From Polytrichum commune (taxonomy: Eukaryota; Streptophyta; Polytrichopsida; Polytrichales; Polytrichaceae): a stretch of 64,000 nucleotides of DNA. A program made the translations under genes and the position numbers. The stretch spans positions 40,199,180-40,263,179 of the forward strand of contig OX485808.1 in the NCBI GenBank assembly GCA_950295325.1, written 5' to 3'. Below the pieces are notes generated by a model, which searched no databases, was not told the DNA's origin, and saw only the letters and a program-made list of their open reading frames with translations. Below, piece by piece: positions 10,840 through 23,475 of this stretch; position 1 is the stretch's first letter; each line of letters starts with the position of its first letter.

Positions 10840-13318
10840 GAAACCAAGTGGGGGAGGAGGGAGCAGCTTTTTAAACTTAAAAGTATGGCCACGTGGCTTT
10901 CCCTGATACCTAGGGCCCCTCATTAATTTCCTCTAATCCTAGCCTTCCCTAGGCAAGCCTCAAATAAGTGTATTAAAATACCCAGTGTTATAGTACTCTA
11001 TACTAATTCATAGGATGGACCCATCAATCCCAGTCACACTAACAAACAAATTTCAAAGTCACTGGCGAACCTGTGATGCCCAGCACTCAAGTGCATGCGC
11101 GTGGTAAGTTATGATTGCTGCTGCTTGCTTTCACAAGTCTGAAAACAATGGAACGATATATTGATCAATAACAAAATGTTCTTTCCATATCTTAAAGATT
11201 TCAGTGATAAATGTGGCCCATACCTGAAAGGAAAAATGTTTGACCGAGGAAGGTGCTACGTCCTTGGTACAAATGTAAATATTGCAGCACTTGACACAAT
11301 TCATGTGGTCTCACTCAGCTTGCTAAAGCAGCACCATAACCTGACACCATATTGAGCTCAGCTCTTTGCTGTACACAAATATTTGTCAGCACCACAGTAA
11401 CGTAGGATGCTGTCTGGTTCCAAAGAATTTTTGGAAGCAAATTTTGGAAGAAATTAGGCATGTTTCATATTGACCTTGGTGAAAACCCTGTTAAGCCCAC
11501 GTGGAAATTACCTTTGAAAGTATTGAACCAGAGAGCACTCTACAATACTTTGACCCACTTGCCTCTGAAAATATCCAGTTGTTTTTTTATTTGGAGGCAT
11601 AGATGTTGGTTTCCCAGTATATTGCTTGATCTAATCAAGACCTGTACTTGACATATAAGAACCAAGAAGAGGATGGGCCTGGTGCCCATATACTCAAAAC
11701 CAAAATTCACAAAATGTGAAATATATGCAAATGAACTGATACTTTGAGTTTTCCTCAAGTCAGTACTTCTTCAGTGAATTATATAGAATTCCTTCAAGTG
11801 GCTCCAGTTCCCTGCCGCCGGAATGCACCTTGTGCACAACTGAGAGACAGGTTCAGTGTTTTCAATAGAATACAGATGTGTTACTTTGTTCAGGCCGTGT
11901 AAAGAATAGGAAATTGACCATGTTATATATCTAAAAATACATACTCAGCATCATGATTTCCTTTGTGCAGAAGAGAGGTGAAGTGTAATAAAAAAACAAA
12001 TGAAGTGTTTGCAGGATATTCCTTTTTCGAGAGAAAATTTAGGACAATCAAGACAAATGAAAGGTGCCAGACACTAATTTTACTCTTCTTGTCTTTGGAA
12101 GTAACCATGTAACCATGTAACCGTCAGTGGCTGTAACGTCCACAGTCCTGGCTGGAAGGAGAGGAAGTCCTCACACAGTTTGTCGATCTTCCAAATTTGG
12201 AACTTATTGGCCTGCTATCTTTGCGGTACATAGCATAGATAACAAGACCTCATCAAGATTTTAAACGCATGTGATTAATCAAATTATCTGAACTGTTTGC
12301 ACAGAACGGGTACCTGCAGCAGATTACTATCGTAGAGTGCTTCCTGCTTCGGCTTTTAAATCTTAATAGTTTTCCACGTGGAAGTCCTATTGGTAGAGAC
12401 CATCTCAAATTCTACGTGGAAATTATATTTCGGCGTTACAAATGATGATTCAGGAAGCACCTTCCGGTATTCAGAATTCACATTTAATCCGTGACATACA
12501 GGTGCTGCACATTTGGCCTTATTATATGAACAATGAATATCTATATTTTGAAAAGGTTGGCGTTTCTGAGACACTATGGTACAATTGAGTCACCGTAATC
12601 ATGGAAAATTTTGCAACCTGTGCTTTGGGCTGGTGTCAGTGCTCAAATGCTTTACCACTGAAATATAACATCCGGGGTAGGACAAGATGGTCCTGGTGAC
12701 TGGTCCATTGCATGGATCTCATCCGGGGTTGAGATCAATTTGAACTAAAGATGCAACGAAGACAACTATCACCAGATTAAATGGAAGAAAACGGTCCTCA
12801 AATTGACGCAAGAAAGTGAGTACGATGGGATGAGTAGGTCATCAAGCTCTGGTAAGCACAAAAAAAGGTTTTGTCCAGGAGAGATTATTGTTCATCCCAA
12901 AGAATCAGATAAGGAGATTATACAAACAAGTCTAACCCTTACAAATGATTTTGAAACCTAAGTTGAGCAAACATTCACTTGGTGATCATCAAAGAGTAGA
13001 ATTGTAGAAATTCATATTCTTCCGGAGGATTCATGCTGTTTTCATGATTGATCGCCAATGCTTTAATGCTATACAATATTCACTTCGACTTTGCAGTGAA
13101 TACTGTCGATGTGTAAGAAAACAAATTGTCTTGTACCCAGATTGGGAAGTTGAAAATGTGTATCAGTGTAAAAAAATGTTTCGCCTAATCTACTTCTAAA
13201 AACTGATCGATCTGCTGTGACTCTACAATCACGAAGTGAAGGTAAAATTCACGTGCATCAAGTGACTGAAATATTATGAATGTCACATTCGAGACCAAAA
13301 ATTAATGATGTCAGGTAG
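10840..13318. other. Intergenic region / 3' flank of the second MYB gene
   Basis: About 2.5 kb with no recognisable gene. The part nearest 13319 should include the MYB-B 3' UTR. A CACGTGGAA word occurs at 11498 and 12373, with a CTACGTGGAAATTA relative at 12412; it is probably a small local repeat. Confidence 0.45.
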
Positions 13319-15352
13319 CTACAAGATTGTCCGACCCAAAGCCATGGACTCGAAACTGAGGAGTTTGTTTTGATCAGCAGGTCCCCGGCACAAGAACTCG
13401 AATTGCGGGATGTGGCTCAGATTGTTGGGAACTCCAAACTCTGTAACTGGCCTTTCTACAGGGGTTAATACAAGCTCCGGGAGGATGTTGCACTGATCCG
13501 GTAATCGTTGCAGGCCGGCCTCCACCATAGCTGCCTGCTGGGCCTGGCGTTGCCAAAAAGTGGTCACCTCCGAAACACCTATGTCGCTTAGAAGCAGCTT
13601 CTGATCATCAGATTCTTGATGAATGGGTGCAGGCAAAAGCAAGCCTGACTCAGAAGCAGCAGCAATAGTACTGCTTTTTGGGCTTCTGGGATTCGAAGCT
13701 TCAGAGACACTTGTTGGGGAATTATTATACCGATCCACCGAGAAAAAATTGTCTGTTGTTCCCTGGAAAAGTTCCGAACTTGACCTCTGAATCTGCTCAG
13801 GCGCAGCATCCAAAATCTCACAGTGGGCCACTGGTTGAAAACTGCTTGTTGAGAACTGGCTTGAAGAGGGTGACTCCTGGTGTCCTGTATGATCAGTGGA
13901 CACACAACTCTCGGTTAAGCAGGTTTGCAGATTCTGGGATGCTGGTTGCAGGGAGGAATCCCAATCTTGCAGAAACTTTTGGAGGTTGACAGGGCTACAG
14001 GAGGGGCTAGTTTTGCTCATGCGCTCCTCCAAATGGGCCTTTAAGTTCATCACCTCCGTTTCCACATCTAGGCCAGTGGTAGATGCACCACTGGCAACAG
14101 TAGCATCATCTACATTGCTCCTAAATAATGGTCGGAGGCCCTTGACATGCTCCACTACACCGAAGCTCGGATTCCAGGAGTACTCCAGGGGGCTAATTGC
14201 ATACAAATCATCATGAGGTGAAGAAGGGGATTGCATCCTAAACCCAGCATCTTGCATTGGGTTGTTGCAGGTGCTGATAGTGGTGGTGGTGACAGAATTA
14301 CTTGACAGTAAATTAAGGTTGGTGGAGGCTAGCCTAGCTTCCGCCTCCGCTCGCATGCAGTCCCACTGGGACATGTGGGTGAGGTATTTGGAGGAGGAGG
14401 ATGACCCAGCTGCTGCCAGTTTCCACTCTGAATTGGCTGTAATCTGCAATCGGCGGCGATGATGAACACCTTGAAGATGGAGATGATGGTAATGCTGGTC
14501 TTGTAGGGTTAGGGGTGACGCCTGGTGGGTCACTGGGTCGATGCCCATTCGAAGGAGGCGCTTCTTCAGGTGTGTGTTCCAGTAGTTCTTGATCTCATTG
14601 TCAGTGCGCCGGGGGAGGTGGCTCGCAATTGCTGACCACCGGTTGCCTAGCATTGCGTGCAGGTGGACGATCGTCTGCTCCTCTTCCAGGGAGAATCGGC
14701 CTCGCTTGATGTCAGGCCGCAGGTAGTTTGTCCACCTCAATCTGCAGCTCTTGCCACACCTCGACAGACCTGAACCAAAGAGAAGAAAATTAAAAGAAAA
14801 AAGTTCTCCCGCTTTATCAATACTAAAGAAGATGAATCTGCACAAAAAAAGAAGATGTGAAATTGCATCAAGAATACGATGGTGGCACTGACCCATCAGC
14901 AACTTACCCCCTAATCCTCCCTGTTCATGAGGATAAGCCAAAATACCTAGACTCGGTCCCATTGTGAATGGGCCCGAGGAACTCTGTAATTTGGAATAGA
15001 AACTTGAGGCATACGGGAGCAATAGGAGGGAGCTATACAAGTGGCAGAGGTGGGAGGGGAGCAAAATACATCATCATCTTCTTCTCCATAGTGCTTTGAT
15101 TGGGTGGTGCTCCTCATGCCACTAAGGTTCCAAGAATGTTACACCCCCCTACAAGCCTTCAACATGTGATCAACTCAAAAGCTTGGATGGATTTGTATGT
15201 ACGTATGTATGTATACCAGCATGTAGAGGCAGAGAGCGCCAGCTGCCGTGGCCGTGCCGCTGAATGCAATCCATGAGCTTCTGGTCCTCATCTGGCGTCC
15301 ACGGCCCCTTCTTCAGACCGATGTTCTCGTCACAGCAGGGAGCTCTCACCAT
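13319..15352 (-). CDS. R2R3-MYB transcription factor, subgroup 9 (MIXTA-like), copy B
   Basis: Two minus-strand exons: 15217-15352 (ATG at 15352) and 13319-14769, giving 528 aa. The splice sites are G|GTATAC and GGTTCAG|GT; exon 1 is 136 nt in both MYB genes and the intron has the same phase and position. The protein starts [11 protein letters not shown]2 tryptophans are at 18, 38 and 58; R3 has F71, W90 and W109, followed by [15 protein letters not shown]. The subgroup-9 motif [18 protein letters not shown] is at residues 175-192. The C-terminal half is rich in Ser, Thr and Gln, as in MIXTA-type activators. Known relatives direct conical-cell, trichome and cuticle programmes; the role here is inferred from family. 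It is about 100 aa longer than copy A, all outside the MYB domain. Like copy A, it lacks the second R2R3 intron. Confidence 0.95.
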
Positions 15353-16376
15353 ACCTGATCGGTAATAATGATGCTCTCCCTAACCACTAAGCAAATCTCA
15401 ACCGAACAGATCCGCCCCACCCACTACAATACTCTCCACCGAACCAAGATTTTTAAATAAGACGAAACAAAACAAAAACAAAAGCACACTGCTCTAAGCT
15501 GGCTTCGACGCCACTGTAGTCTTGTATCATATCTGCGATTACTCAAGTTTCACATGCATAGGAAAACAGTTGCAAATGAAGTTCAATTAGCCTGACAAGT
15601 TCATATGATCGAAGTTTTCACACTAGCCCGCCTGCCTTGAGCTTCCTTCGATTCGGAACAGTGGCCTCGAGATTGCCACCGTGACCGCCTACAAAACTCT
15701 TCACCAAACACTAGGACTGCTATGAGGTGACCACAATGATCGACCCCGCCAGCAGCGATTGCTGTCTTTCCAGATTCCTGAAAAGAAGTTAAGATGGGAT
15801 TATCATCCGTCACCTTGTTTCGCATAGACAGCCTACCAGACTCGATCGAGTTCGATACGTCTCAGAAACTCTAACAATTGCTAATTAATGCAATTCAATG
15901 AGCCCAAGAGCCACAGATGAGGCTCAATGAGACTCGAGTCACGGCTCTTAGCAGTAATTAGGATGAGCTAGCTCCAGCTGCATGAGCCCGAAGCTCTCTC
16001 ACCCCGAAGCCTCTGAACAACTCTGGCAACTGCTGGAGCACAGTGCACACAATAACTCTGAATTCTGAGGAAGTGGCCAAAACGGGAAATTGTCTAAAGA
16101 AAGATCTGCACTCCGGCAATAGGCCGACTCATCCAATCGCCCGTGGGAAGTTACCAATCTTAGGATCTGGAGGCGCTTTCCAATTGCCACCTGATCCAAA
16201 CCCAATCATAGGCAGCCGCCAGCAGCATCTACTTTACACGGTTCATTCCAAGTTCCAGAGTCCCGAGAAGGATTGCTCCGAAACGCTGCAGGATTGATCG
16301 GGCGAGAAGGCGATCCACCAATAGTCGATTGCAAATGGCCACTACGAGCACGCGATGGAGGTGGGCAACGCGAGTC
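15353..16376 (-). promoter_or_regulatory. Upstream / possible leader region of MYB-B
   Basis: The 1 kb upstream of the MYB-B start codon becomes GC-rich beyond about 15600. A TATTTAAA word on the minus strand at 15452-15459 could serve a short leader. The canonical TATA box at 16377-16382 would instead imply a long leader with at least one 5' UTR intron. Open frames on both strands here (for example 16206-16568 minus) show no recognisable domain and look like GC-rich chance. Confidence 0.35.
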
Positions 16377-16382
16377 TTTATA
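16377..16382 (-). promoter_or_regulatory. TATA box (CTATAAAG)
   Basis: On the minus strand the sequence is CTATAAAG, the best plant-type TATA match in the window, inside a GC-rich block at 16200-16600. It points toward MYB-B, about 1 kb away. It could also drive an unrelated non-coding transcript. Confidence 0.4.
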
Positions 16383-16677
16383 GTCAGGCGTCACGGCGAG
16401 CCGCCGCTCGTGAAGCGCGCTACGCTCACGAGGCCCGTAGACGCTGGGCCGTCCGATCAAAGATCGGGTGATGCTGGGCCGTCGATCCTCTGACGCTCCC
16501 GCGCTTTGTAGGGGCGCCTGTACTGCCTCTGGACTCCGGAGCGGCGCTGGCCAATGGGGAGGGGTCAACTTTAATTCCTCCTAAACGCACCACTGCAGAT
16601 TCCAAGAGCTTTCCTTCTCCATTACTATTATAGGGCCTAATTATGCAAACCAACCCGTGATTTCGTCATTAAAAACG

Positions 16678-16929
16678 GAGAGAGAGGGAATTATCATATA
16701 CAAGCGTACCTCTCATTCATCCAACATAAAAGCCCTGAAATAGTATGCACTTGAGGGTTACCTTTCTTGAGTTGAATTGACACCAAAAAGTAGTTTTAAA
16801 GACTCCGAATTAGCCTACTATGAGTCAATGTCATTTGAGATGAATCGATAGGAGACATGTAAGGGGTCAAGCTTTTATGTTGGATAATTAAATGAGAGGT
16901 ATGCTTGTATACGATAACTCCCTCTCTCC
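16678..16929. repeat. MITE with ~60-bp TIRs (ATCATATAC family), copy A
   Basis: The left arm (GAGAGAGAGGGAATTATC, ATATACAAGCGTACCTCTCA, ATCCAACATAAAAGC) is the inverted complement of the right arm, which ends ...GTATACGATAACTCCCTCTC. The interior has a CATTTGAGATGAATCGATAG word. Other copies are at 19857, 23220 and 39895, with a fragment at 25955. Confidence 0.75.
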
Positions 16930-18001
16930 ATCAAAAACAAGGTTGTGGCTACGCAAGGTCGAGTTGGGCCCAAGTAAATGTTCACAACACCTACCGAGCG
17001 GGATGGCGAACCGATGGAGGGGGGAAGTTGAAAATACTGAAAATAGAAGCTCTTGGTTTAATATTTTTATCCAAATAATCTCCAAAATCGGAGTTGAAGA
17101 CCCCGGAGAAGTCTAGTGAGATCAAATTGGAATGAATCACCAATCAATTTGTAGGTGACATGGTTTTATCAATGTGTGTTATAAAATAAAATTCAGTATA
17201 ATTCTGACCTCTTATAAGTTGGGGACGAGCAGAAGATGACATTTCATAGCACCTACTATGAGGGAGGGTGAAATCACTAATTACTATGTAGGGCTCAGGC
17301 ATAAATTGTTCCTTTAATCGAAACTAATTTATAAATCATGGTCAAGGATCCTAAAATAATATATTGAGGTTAATTTGGGATGAAACAACAAAAAGCAATA
17401 GGGAGGATGTGTTTACCACCTTTCTTTGGTAAGTGTTGGGAAGCACTGAAATCCAGAAGGGGAGTAGTTATACGAGTATAATACACTTTCATATATGGTT
17501 CTGCATAGTAAGATATATCTTTGATGTAAGAACTGAATTATTTTTTTACTTTTTGAAGCGGAGTAAACATCTAAAACAATGAGACTCCTTACAGGTTGAA
17601 AATATTCTAGTATCTAATTTATATCTGACCCTAAAGTTGGGCCCATTGGCAAAGCTAAATTAGCCTAATGAGATGTGCAAGCAGACCGATCAACTTGACA
17701 CATTATATCGACTCGGTCAGTGAATTCATTTTTTACTTTTTGTATTTTTATTTTTATTTTTTTGCACGTCGACTGGGGATGTCGATTGATTAAGCTAATG
17801 TGAGGTCAGATTCTCATTGGAAGATTTGACCAATCAACCTAAAATATATGTTGATGTGACTACACTATTCATGGTAAATATTGTGGTCTACATTGTGGGC
17901 TCTGTCACTTCCCATTGGTGGATGGATGGACAAGGATAACCCTGTGACCACCGATCCATGGATATTGAAACTTAAGCTCATGGAATTTGAAACCGGGATT
18001 T
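16930..18001. other. Intergenic DNA, nothing recognised
   Basis: No gene or repeat with clear ends was seen. Confidence 0.5.
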
Positions 18002-18472
18002 GGGCTACTTCACACATGTGCCAAGAGCCGTGACCATGAAATTGTGAGGGCCCAAAAGAAAGTGTCCCAAGGACGTCTCAAGACACATCCAAAATCATGT
18101 AGTGTGGTCATGGACCCTCAAGTGTATTGTGAAGTCATATATAACCAAGCTCTCAATCAAATGCTATTTCAATGAATTTCAATTCATGTGGGTCCTCATA
18201 CATGATAAAATAAAATAAATCAACGGTTGTGAATGTTCAGAGTGTCATGATCTTCCGATTTTGTGTTAGGTCTATCGTCAAGAAGTGGTTCTTGAAAATA
18301 GTCCAAGTGACCATGAAACATGATCTATTTGATGCCATGTAGAAATCCATGTAGACTTTACATCCATCTTGCGTTCACATACTCCGTTGGTCCCTTGAGA
18401 GTAGGGTGAAGCCAATGAGAGTGCTTGAAGTGGAATGGTCACGGGCTCGCAGTCTCATGTGTGAAGTGGCCC
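18002..18472 (+). repeat. PIF-type MITE (TTCACAC/AGCC family), copy 1
   Basis: The left end GGGCTACTTCACACATGTGC and the inverted right end (GTGTGAAGTGGCCC) form TIRs of about 35 bp that include AAGAGCCGTGACC / GGTCACGGGCTC. TTA follows on the right and TTT precedes on the left, a decayed TWA target duplication. It is 471 bp with no coding capacity. Three more copies are clustered at 37812-39141. Confidence 0.8.
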
Positions 18473-19017
18473 TTAGTTTTGCACATGTTTACTTTGATCT
18501 GAGGAGTGTTACATTATTTATGATATTTAATGTGACCAAAACTGAACAAGAATATTTCCACTTACTATATTTGAGGCTATGTATGTGTATAATGTTGTAC
18601 CAATTGCCCAGGTGTTTCAAATAACTATTGTAACAAGTAAACTTCATGTAAAACCAAATCAAAGGTAAACATCATACTCTTTTAGATGCAAAGGCACAGT
18701 TAATTACATCAATTGACAGTAAATACTTTTGATCTCAAGAGTCAGAACAATGTTTGATATGATATCATCAATTTGAATTCTAATAAGATTATTATAAGAG
18801 ATTGGCTTTTATTTCAATGACTCAAACATCGAATATCTACATTTTTACTCAACCCAACTCTCAACACAAGTCCCAAGCCTCACCTTCAAAAAGTGATGTC
18901 ATGTATAGTAAAGAGACCTATTTTTGATAACTTAAGCGATTTCTCATAAGTGCAGTATAGCTGTGATATTGGGGTGATTGTCACAAGTCTAGAAATTGAT
19001 ATCACAACGTTTATCCA

Positions 19018-19043
19018 AACACACACACACACACACACACACA
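19018..19043. repeat. (AC)n microsatellite
   Basis: A run of about 13 AC dinucleotides. Confidence 0.9.
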
Positions 19044-19364
19044 ATTTATTTCCAAGCTTTGACATTACTATAAATTTTTGAGGACAAGATTTTCTCAACC
19101 CATATTCCCAACATAAGTTGACCTATTTCCAATAACTGGGAGACGAAAACTGAGTACAATTAGTGCCCTTTTCAAGGAACCCAAATCCGTGTCCTTTTAA
19201 CTTACTTTTTCCATCACGCCAAAGATGATGGGCCACACACGTGACTCTTCATGACTTTTCCATCACATTATAAATGACATCTCCATGTATGGAACTTCAT
19301 GGGTTTAGGGGACTCTATATAATAGGATTGGAGGGTATCTGAAATGGGTATGTCTACTATAGGC

Positions 19365-19482
19365 ATTCATGTCATACTTGGAACTTAGGACTTGGGATCC
19401 TTGTGAAGTGGTAGGTCCCAACCTCCATGGATGCTCTCAACGGCTAAGATTGCACGGACTTGGAACCCATCCGAACCGGCCC
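19365..19482 (+). repeat. Right-half fragment of the 49191-type MITE
   Basis: CATACTTGGAACTTAGGACT, GTGAAGTGGTAGGTCCCAAC and TCTCAACGGCTAAGATTGCA match the right half of the 49191 and 53046 elements, ending GAACCGGCCC followed by TTA. Part of the interior of a similar element is also seen at 18846-18905. Confidence 0.6.
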
Positions 19483-19856
19483 TTAGACCTATATCACAAG
19501 CATCCAAGGTACAATACGTGACATTTGTACGAAGGACAAATACTATCTTTCCACGACCTTAAAGACCTAATAAAGCAGAATGCAACTTAGTGTTGCCTTT
19601 CCCACAGTCTCTCAACCTTTGAGCATCACGGGATACATTTACGCAAAATTGTTGGCATGTAACTTTTACATAGATTCGATGGAACATGTCAATTCTGCAG
19701 ACCTGGGACGCGTGACAAAAATAGTTCTCCATTTCTTCATGATGTTAAAAGCCGTATAATGGCCGAGGCCAAAGATTGCCGCTACATTTAGTTATAGTCA
19801 ATGGTGTAGCTATGGTGATGTACATTGTAGAGTACATTAACAAGGCCCAACAAAGG

Positions 19857-20690
19857 GTGAGAGAGAATTCTTGCATACAAGTGTACCTCACATCCATTCA
19901 TGTTAATGACCTAATTTGGATGTAACCCGTACAAATTGGTTCCTATCATGAAAATCATTGTAGCCAATGCAATTACCAATTTCAAGTCTACCATGATTGA
20001 AACTTACTCCAGACCCCCACCACCTCAAAATCAAACCCCAATCCCTAGATTGTTGGTTGGTGACGAATGATGACAGTAAATACACCATTCATAAATTGGG
20101 TGAGATATGAGGATTTTGAATTATTTTTTCCAACTTAAGCCCTACCTAACCTTCTAGAATCTCTTTTATAAGATAGCCCTTGTTGTAAATTAATGTATGG
20201 GTCGAATGTCCCATAAAGCATTTTATTCTCATAATAGATCTACATTGCCAAGAAAAAGAATGTCCTAGCCACATGTATATTTTGTAAACCATAGTCACAA
20301 ATAATACACATTTTGTGCGCCCACATGCTACAAGTATGGAAATCCAATCCACCTCCCAAAATTTTCTTGGCAATCCACACTATTTTGAGTATCTATTACT
20401 GCATTATCATAAAAACAAGATTTTTTTAATTGTGGTTGCAACACGTATGAATTAAAAAAGTCACAATTTGTGCGATATGGTTTGGACCCAAGGTAATTAT
20501 TATAGGTACAAAGCCGACCTAAATACACATATAAGTGTAGACTAATGTGGGGTCTTTAAAACTACTTTTAGTGTCAAATCAAATTGGGGGGAAAATTTTT
20601 TTTTAAAAAAACAAAGATACTATTTTAGAGGATTCTTTGTTGGATGTAAGAGATGTACACTTGTGTGCAATAATGCTCTCTTGTCCCATC
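19857..20690. repeat. ATCATATAC-family MITE, probably interrupted copy
   Basis: The left arm (GTGAGAGAGAATTCTTGCAT, ACAAGTGTACCTCACATCC) and the right arm (GGATGTAAGAGATGTACACT, TGTGTGCAATAATGCTCTC) are inverted. The interior words GGGGTCTTTAAAACTACTTT and GTGTCAAATC match other copies. About 500 bp of extra DNA separates the halves. Confidence 0.5.
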
Positions 20691-20699
20691 AAATGAGCA

Positions 20700-22140
20700 C
20701 TGATGTGTGATGGTGCAATTGAGAATGACAACGTTGAGAAATCTTTATAACTCAAAAAATCCCTATTAATGTATAAAATTTGACCTTGGAAACAACATCA
20801 CAAACCCGAAAGTTGTCTAGTTAAATTTAATTGGATGTATCAACCACAAACCTATAGGAAACACTGTTGTACCAAATCCCTTTCCATGTCGGTCACGTTC
20901 CAACAAAAGAACAGAGTACCATGCTACCAACACTCACTAAAATGTCCTAAAGGCTCTAAGTACGTACCAAGAACATACCAAAGCACATACATATCAAAAA
21001 TCTCCTACAGTTCCACACATACATCTCTTCCAATTCACACTACTTAATGCATGCACCAAGATAATTATGATATTAGCAAACATAACATCACTCAACATAC
21101 AAATCTCGTTCGTGGGCCCTCAAAATATAACAACGAGAAGCTCGAAAAACTACACACGAAGACTCAAATTTAGACTGAACTCCCAACATCTCACTATTAT
21201 ATTCTTGAAGCCCACGTTGCAGAGTATTGTAAAGGAACACTTTAAACCAGAAATTCTAAAAATTTACATGAGACCACAAATATTATACTTCCAGAATTGG
21301 AGTGGATTAATATTGGAATTGAAGGGAGTCACACTCTATATTTTGGATCGAGTAGTAATTATTCAGCATGCATTGATATACTACATGCATGTGTTTTTGT
21401 ACACACTACAATCATTGCTACATACTTGTATTTTAGGGTACAGTATAACTATTATTTCCAGTACGACTATACAATTTTACAGTGTGTACAATTGGATGTA
21501 CTAGTTTGAGTATAATATGCATACATCTGAAGAAACCCACCTCCTTCAGAAACCACTCGTATTCATGTGTACCCTAAAAGCCTAATAGTTTAAAGTGTAC
21601 TCACAATCGTTCTTTGCCTGTATTGGTGAAGTTTGCTCAGTAGACAAAGAAATCTTGATGAAACAAACTTGCCAAAAGTGATACTTAGATGTATGAACCA
21701 CTACACCAATATATGCGATTAGGCCGCTCCACATTGACCTAATTGACATTCCACACTACTTTCGATGTTTATTATCATGGCATCAACATATGTGAATTTT
21801 TTTATTTTTTTCCACCGTGGTTGATATGTGGATGGATAAACAACGTCATAAGTTTCGTAATTTGACTTTGACCCAAGGTAATTTGCATGCGTGACGAGGA
21901 AGTTACATGTTCACGAAAGTATCCTAATTGCACGTATCGATGTAGATTTCTCATGGATCACTGGGGTGAAGGCATTATATAGAGTGTGCACCGCACTAGT
22001 TACAATTTACATGGAATTCAATCAAAATGCTCCAATGTATTAATCAAGGTCAAAGACCCGAAATTAGTAGGATGAATCAACATCCAATCCTACAGGGGTC
22101 AGTTTTCACTAAAGTAGATGGGTCTTAAGTGGCTTGTTTT
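20700..22140. other. AT-rich intergenic DNA
   Basis: The longest frame (21067-21504, 145 codons, plus) is hydrophobic, strongly AT-driven and matches nothing I know. It is not called as a gene. Confidence 0.5.
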
Positions 22141-22149
22141 CTTAATCGA

Positions 22150-22492
22150 ACCCCTAAATTTGAGTGATATGCGGTTTGGTGAGGATCAAAGAGCAAACAT
22201 CACAAAGACACATGTCTAAAAGAGATTGGACTACATCTTCAAATATTAATAACCACTCTACACTTAATAGTGAACACAATTGGGAGGACCTACGTATCCA
22301 GTTAAGAAATCAACAAACATGCACTTCCGCAAACCATAACTAAGTCAAGGGAACTCAGATTTTCAATCTAGTTTTTGCAGATGTTCATCGCACATCTGCT
22401 AACGCAACACAAGTTTTGTTGTGTAAAATCTCAGTGGTAGAAGTTGGAGAACATGGAAAATGAACCAATTAACACCCATATACCTTATTATT
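22150..22492 (+). repeat. R350 repeat, full-length diverged copy
   Basis: CCCTAAATTTGAGTGATATG at the start, GACACATGTCTAAAAGAGAT, AATTGGGAGGACCTA, and AACACCCATATACCTTATT at the end follow the family order. Confidence 0.65.
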
Positions 22493-22566
22493 CCCCAGTA
22501 GGTGCTAGGAACCCAAACGAGGTTGTCATCACCGCCGCCGCCACCCCAAACTTCAAAGGTCCGGAA

Positions 22567-22774
22567 CAGTGATCAAGAAGATTTTTGAGCATAATCGGTT
22601 GAAATCCTAGTGTTTGCAAATCCAACCGATTACATGTTGACATCCTTCGTTTTTTTTCTATATTAAATTAAGGTGTATTTCATAAATTCCTCCAAAATGA
22701 TCAATAATTCTCCTGAAGTCTCGAACTTTAACCGGTTATTTCTCAAACTCAACCGGTTCTCCCCAATCACAGGT
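22567..22774 (-). repeat. hAT-type MITE (ACCGGTT family) with 8-bp target duplication
   Basis: Starts CAGTGATCAAGAAGATTTTT and ends CTCCCCAATCACAG. It is flanked by GTCCGGAA on the left and GTCCAGAA on the right, an 8-bp duplication with one mismatch. The interior carries AACCGGTTATTTCTCAAACT. Confidence 0.75.
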
Positions 22775-23219
22775 CCAGAATATCTTCTCATTCTGTCTGC
22801 CAAGCAAGCATATACACGCTACGCCTCTTAATGAGACGCAGACTCAGCCTGTGGCGTCCTGGGTGACGCCCGTGACACCACCTAGGGCAAGACAGAAACC
22901 AGTCCTCTGGCAAGTTGACCTTGGGCCCAAGCTCTGATCCTCCTCGAAAGCTCGAAAGCAACCAAAGGCTTCCAAATTAGTTCAAGGTCACGGGGCTGAC
23001 GGGTGATGGGAACACCAGCTATGGGCGTTGCATTATAATTTTGTCCGTGTTGCCGTACCACCCTTTGCTACTGGGCTAGCAGTGGGGGTGGTCAAGTGTT
23101 TGTGTCACTCTTTATGAGACGGGACACACCGGCTACTCCTTAGCCGTGTACCTGGCCATATATGAGTTCCGGTCAACCATGGATGAAACTTGTGGATGTC
23201 TAAATTCCATCTAGGACAT
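22775..23219. other. Intergenic DNA, nothing recognised
   Basis: GC content is slightly raised at 22790-23000, but no coding or repeat signal was identified. Confidence 0.45.
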
Positions 23220-23475
23220 AGAAGCCGAGAGGGGACTTGTCTCTTCCGAGTGTACCTCTCATCCATCCGGCATCCAACCTCGACCTCCCATGTAGAATAG
23301 ATTTGTGGTTGTTTCATCTCAAATGACTTCAACCAGACGAATTTGGGTCTTTGAAACTAGTTTCGGTGTTAAATTAATCCAAAAAAAAAAAGTGGTTTTG
23401 GATTGCATATTATGTTAGTGTTTTCATGTTGGGTGATTGAGAGGTGCATTCGTATGCGATAATTCTCTATCGCCA
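23220..23475. repeat. ATCATATAC-family MITE, copy B
   Basis: The left arm (CTTCCGAGTGTACCTCTCAT, CCATCCGGCATCC) and the right arm (CATGTTGGGTGATTGAGAGG, TGCATTCGTATGCGATAAT) are inverted. The interior has TCATCTCAAATGACTTCAAC as in copies A and C. Confidence 0.65.

Noticed and set aside
16206-16568. 120-codon minus-strand frame in GC-rich DNA upstream of MYB-B
   Set aside because: Composition follows GC-rich DNA, overlapping frames are also open, and no domain is visible. It is treated as leader/promoter.
21067-21504. 145-codon plus-strand open frame
   Set aside because: It is AT-driven, hydrophobic and without a recognisable motif or splice context; chance openness is likely.
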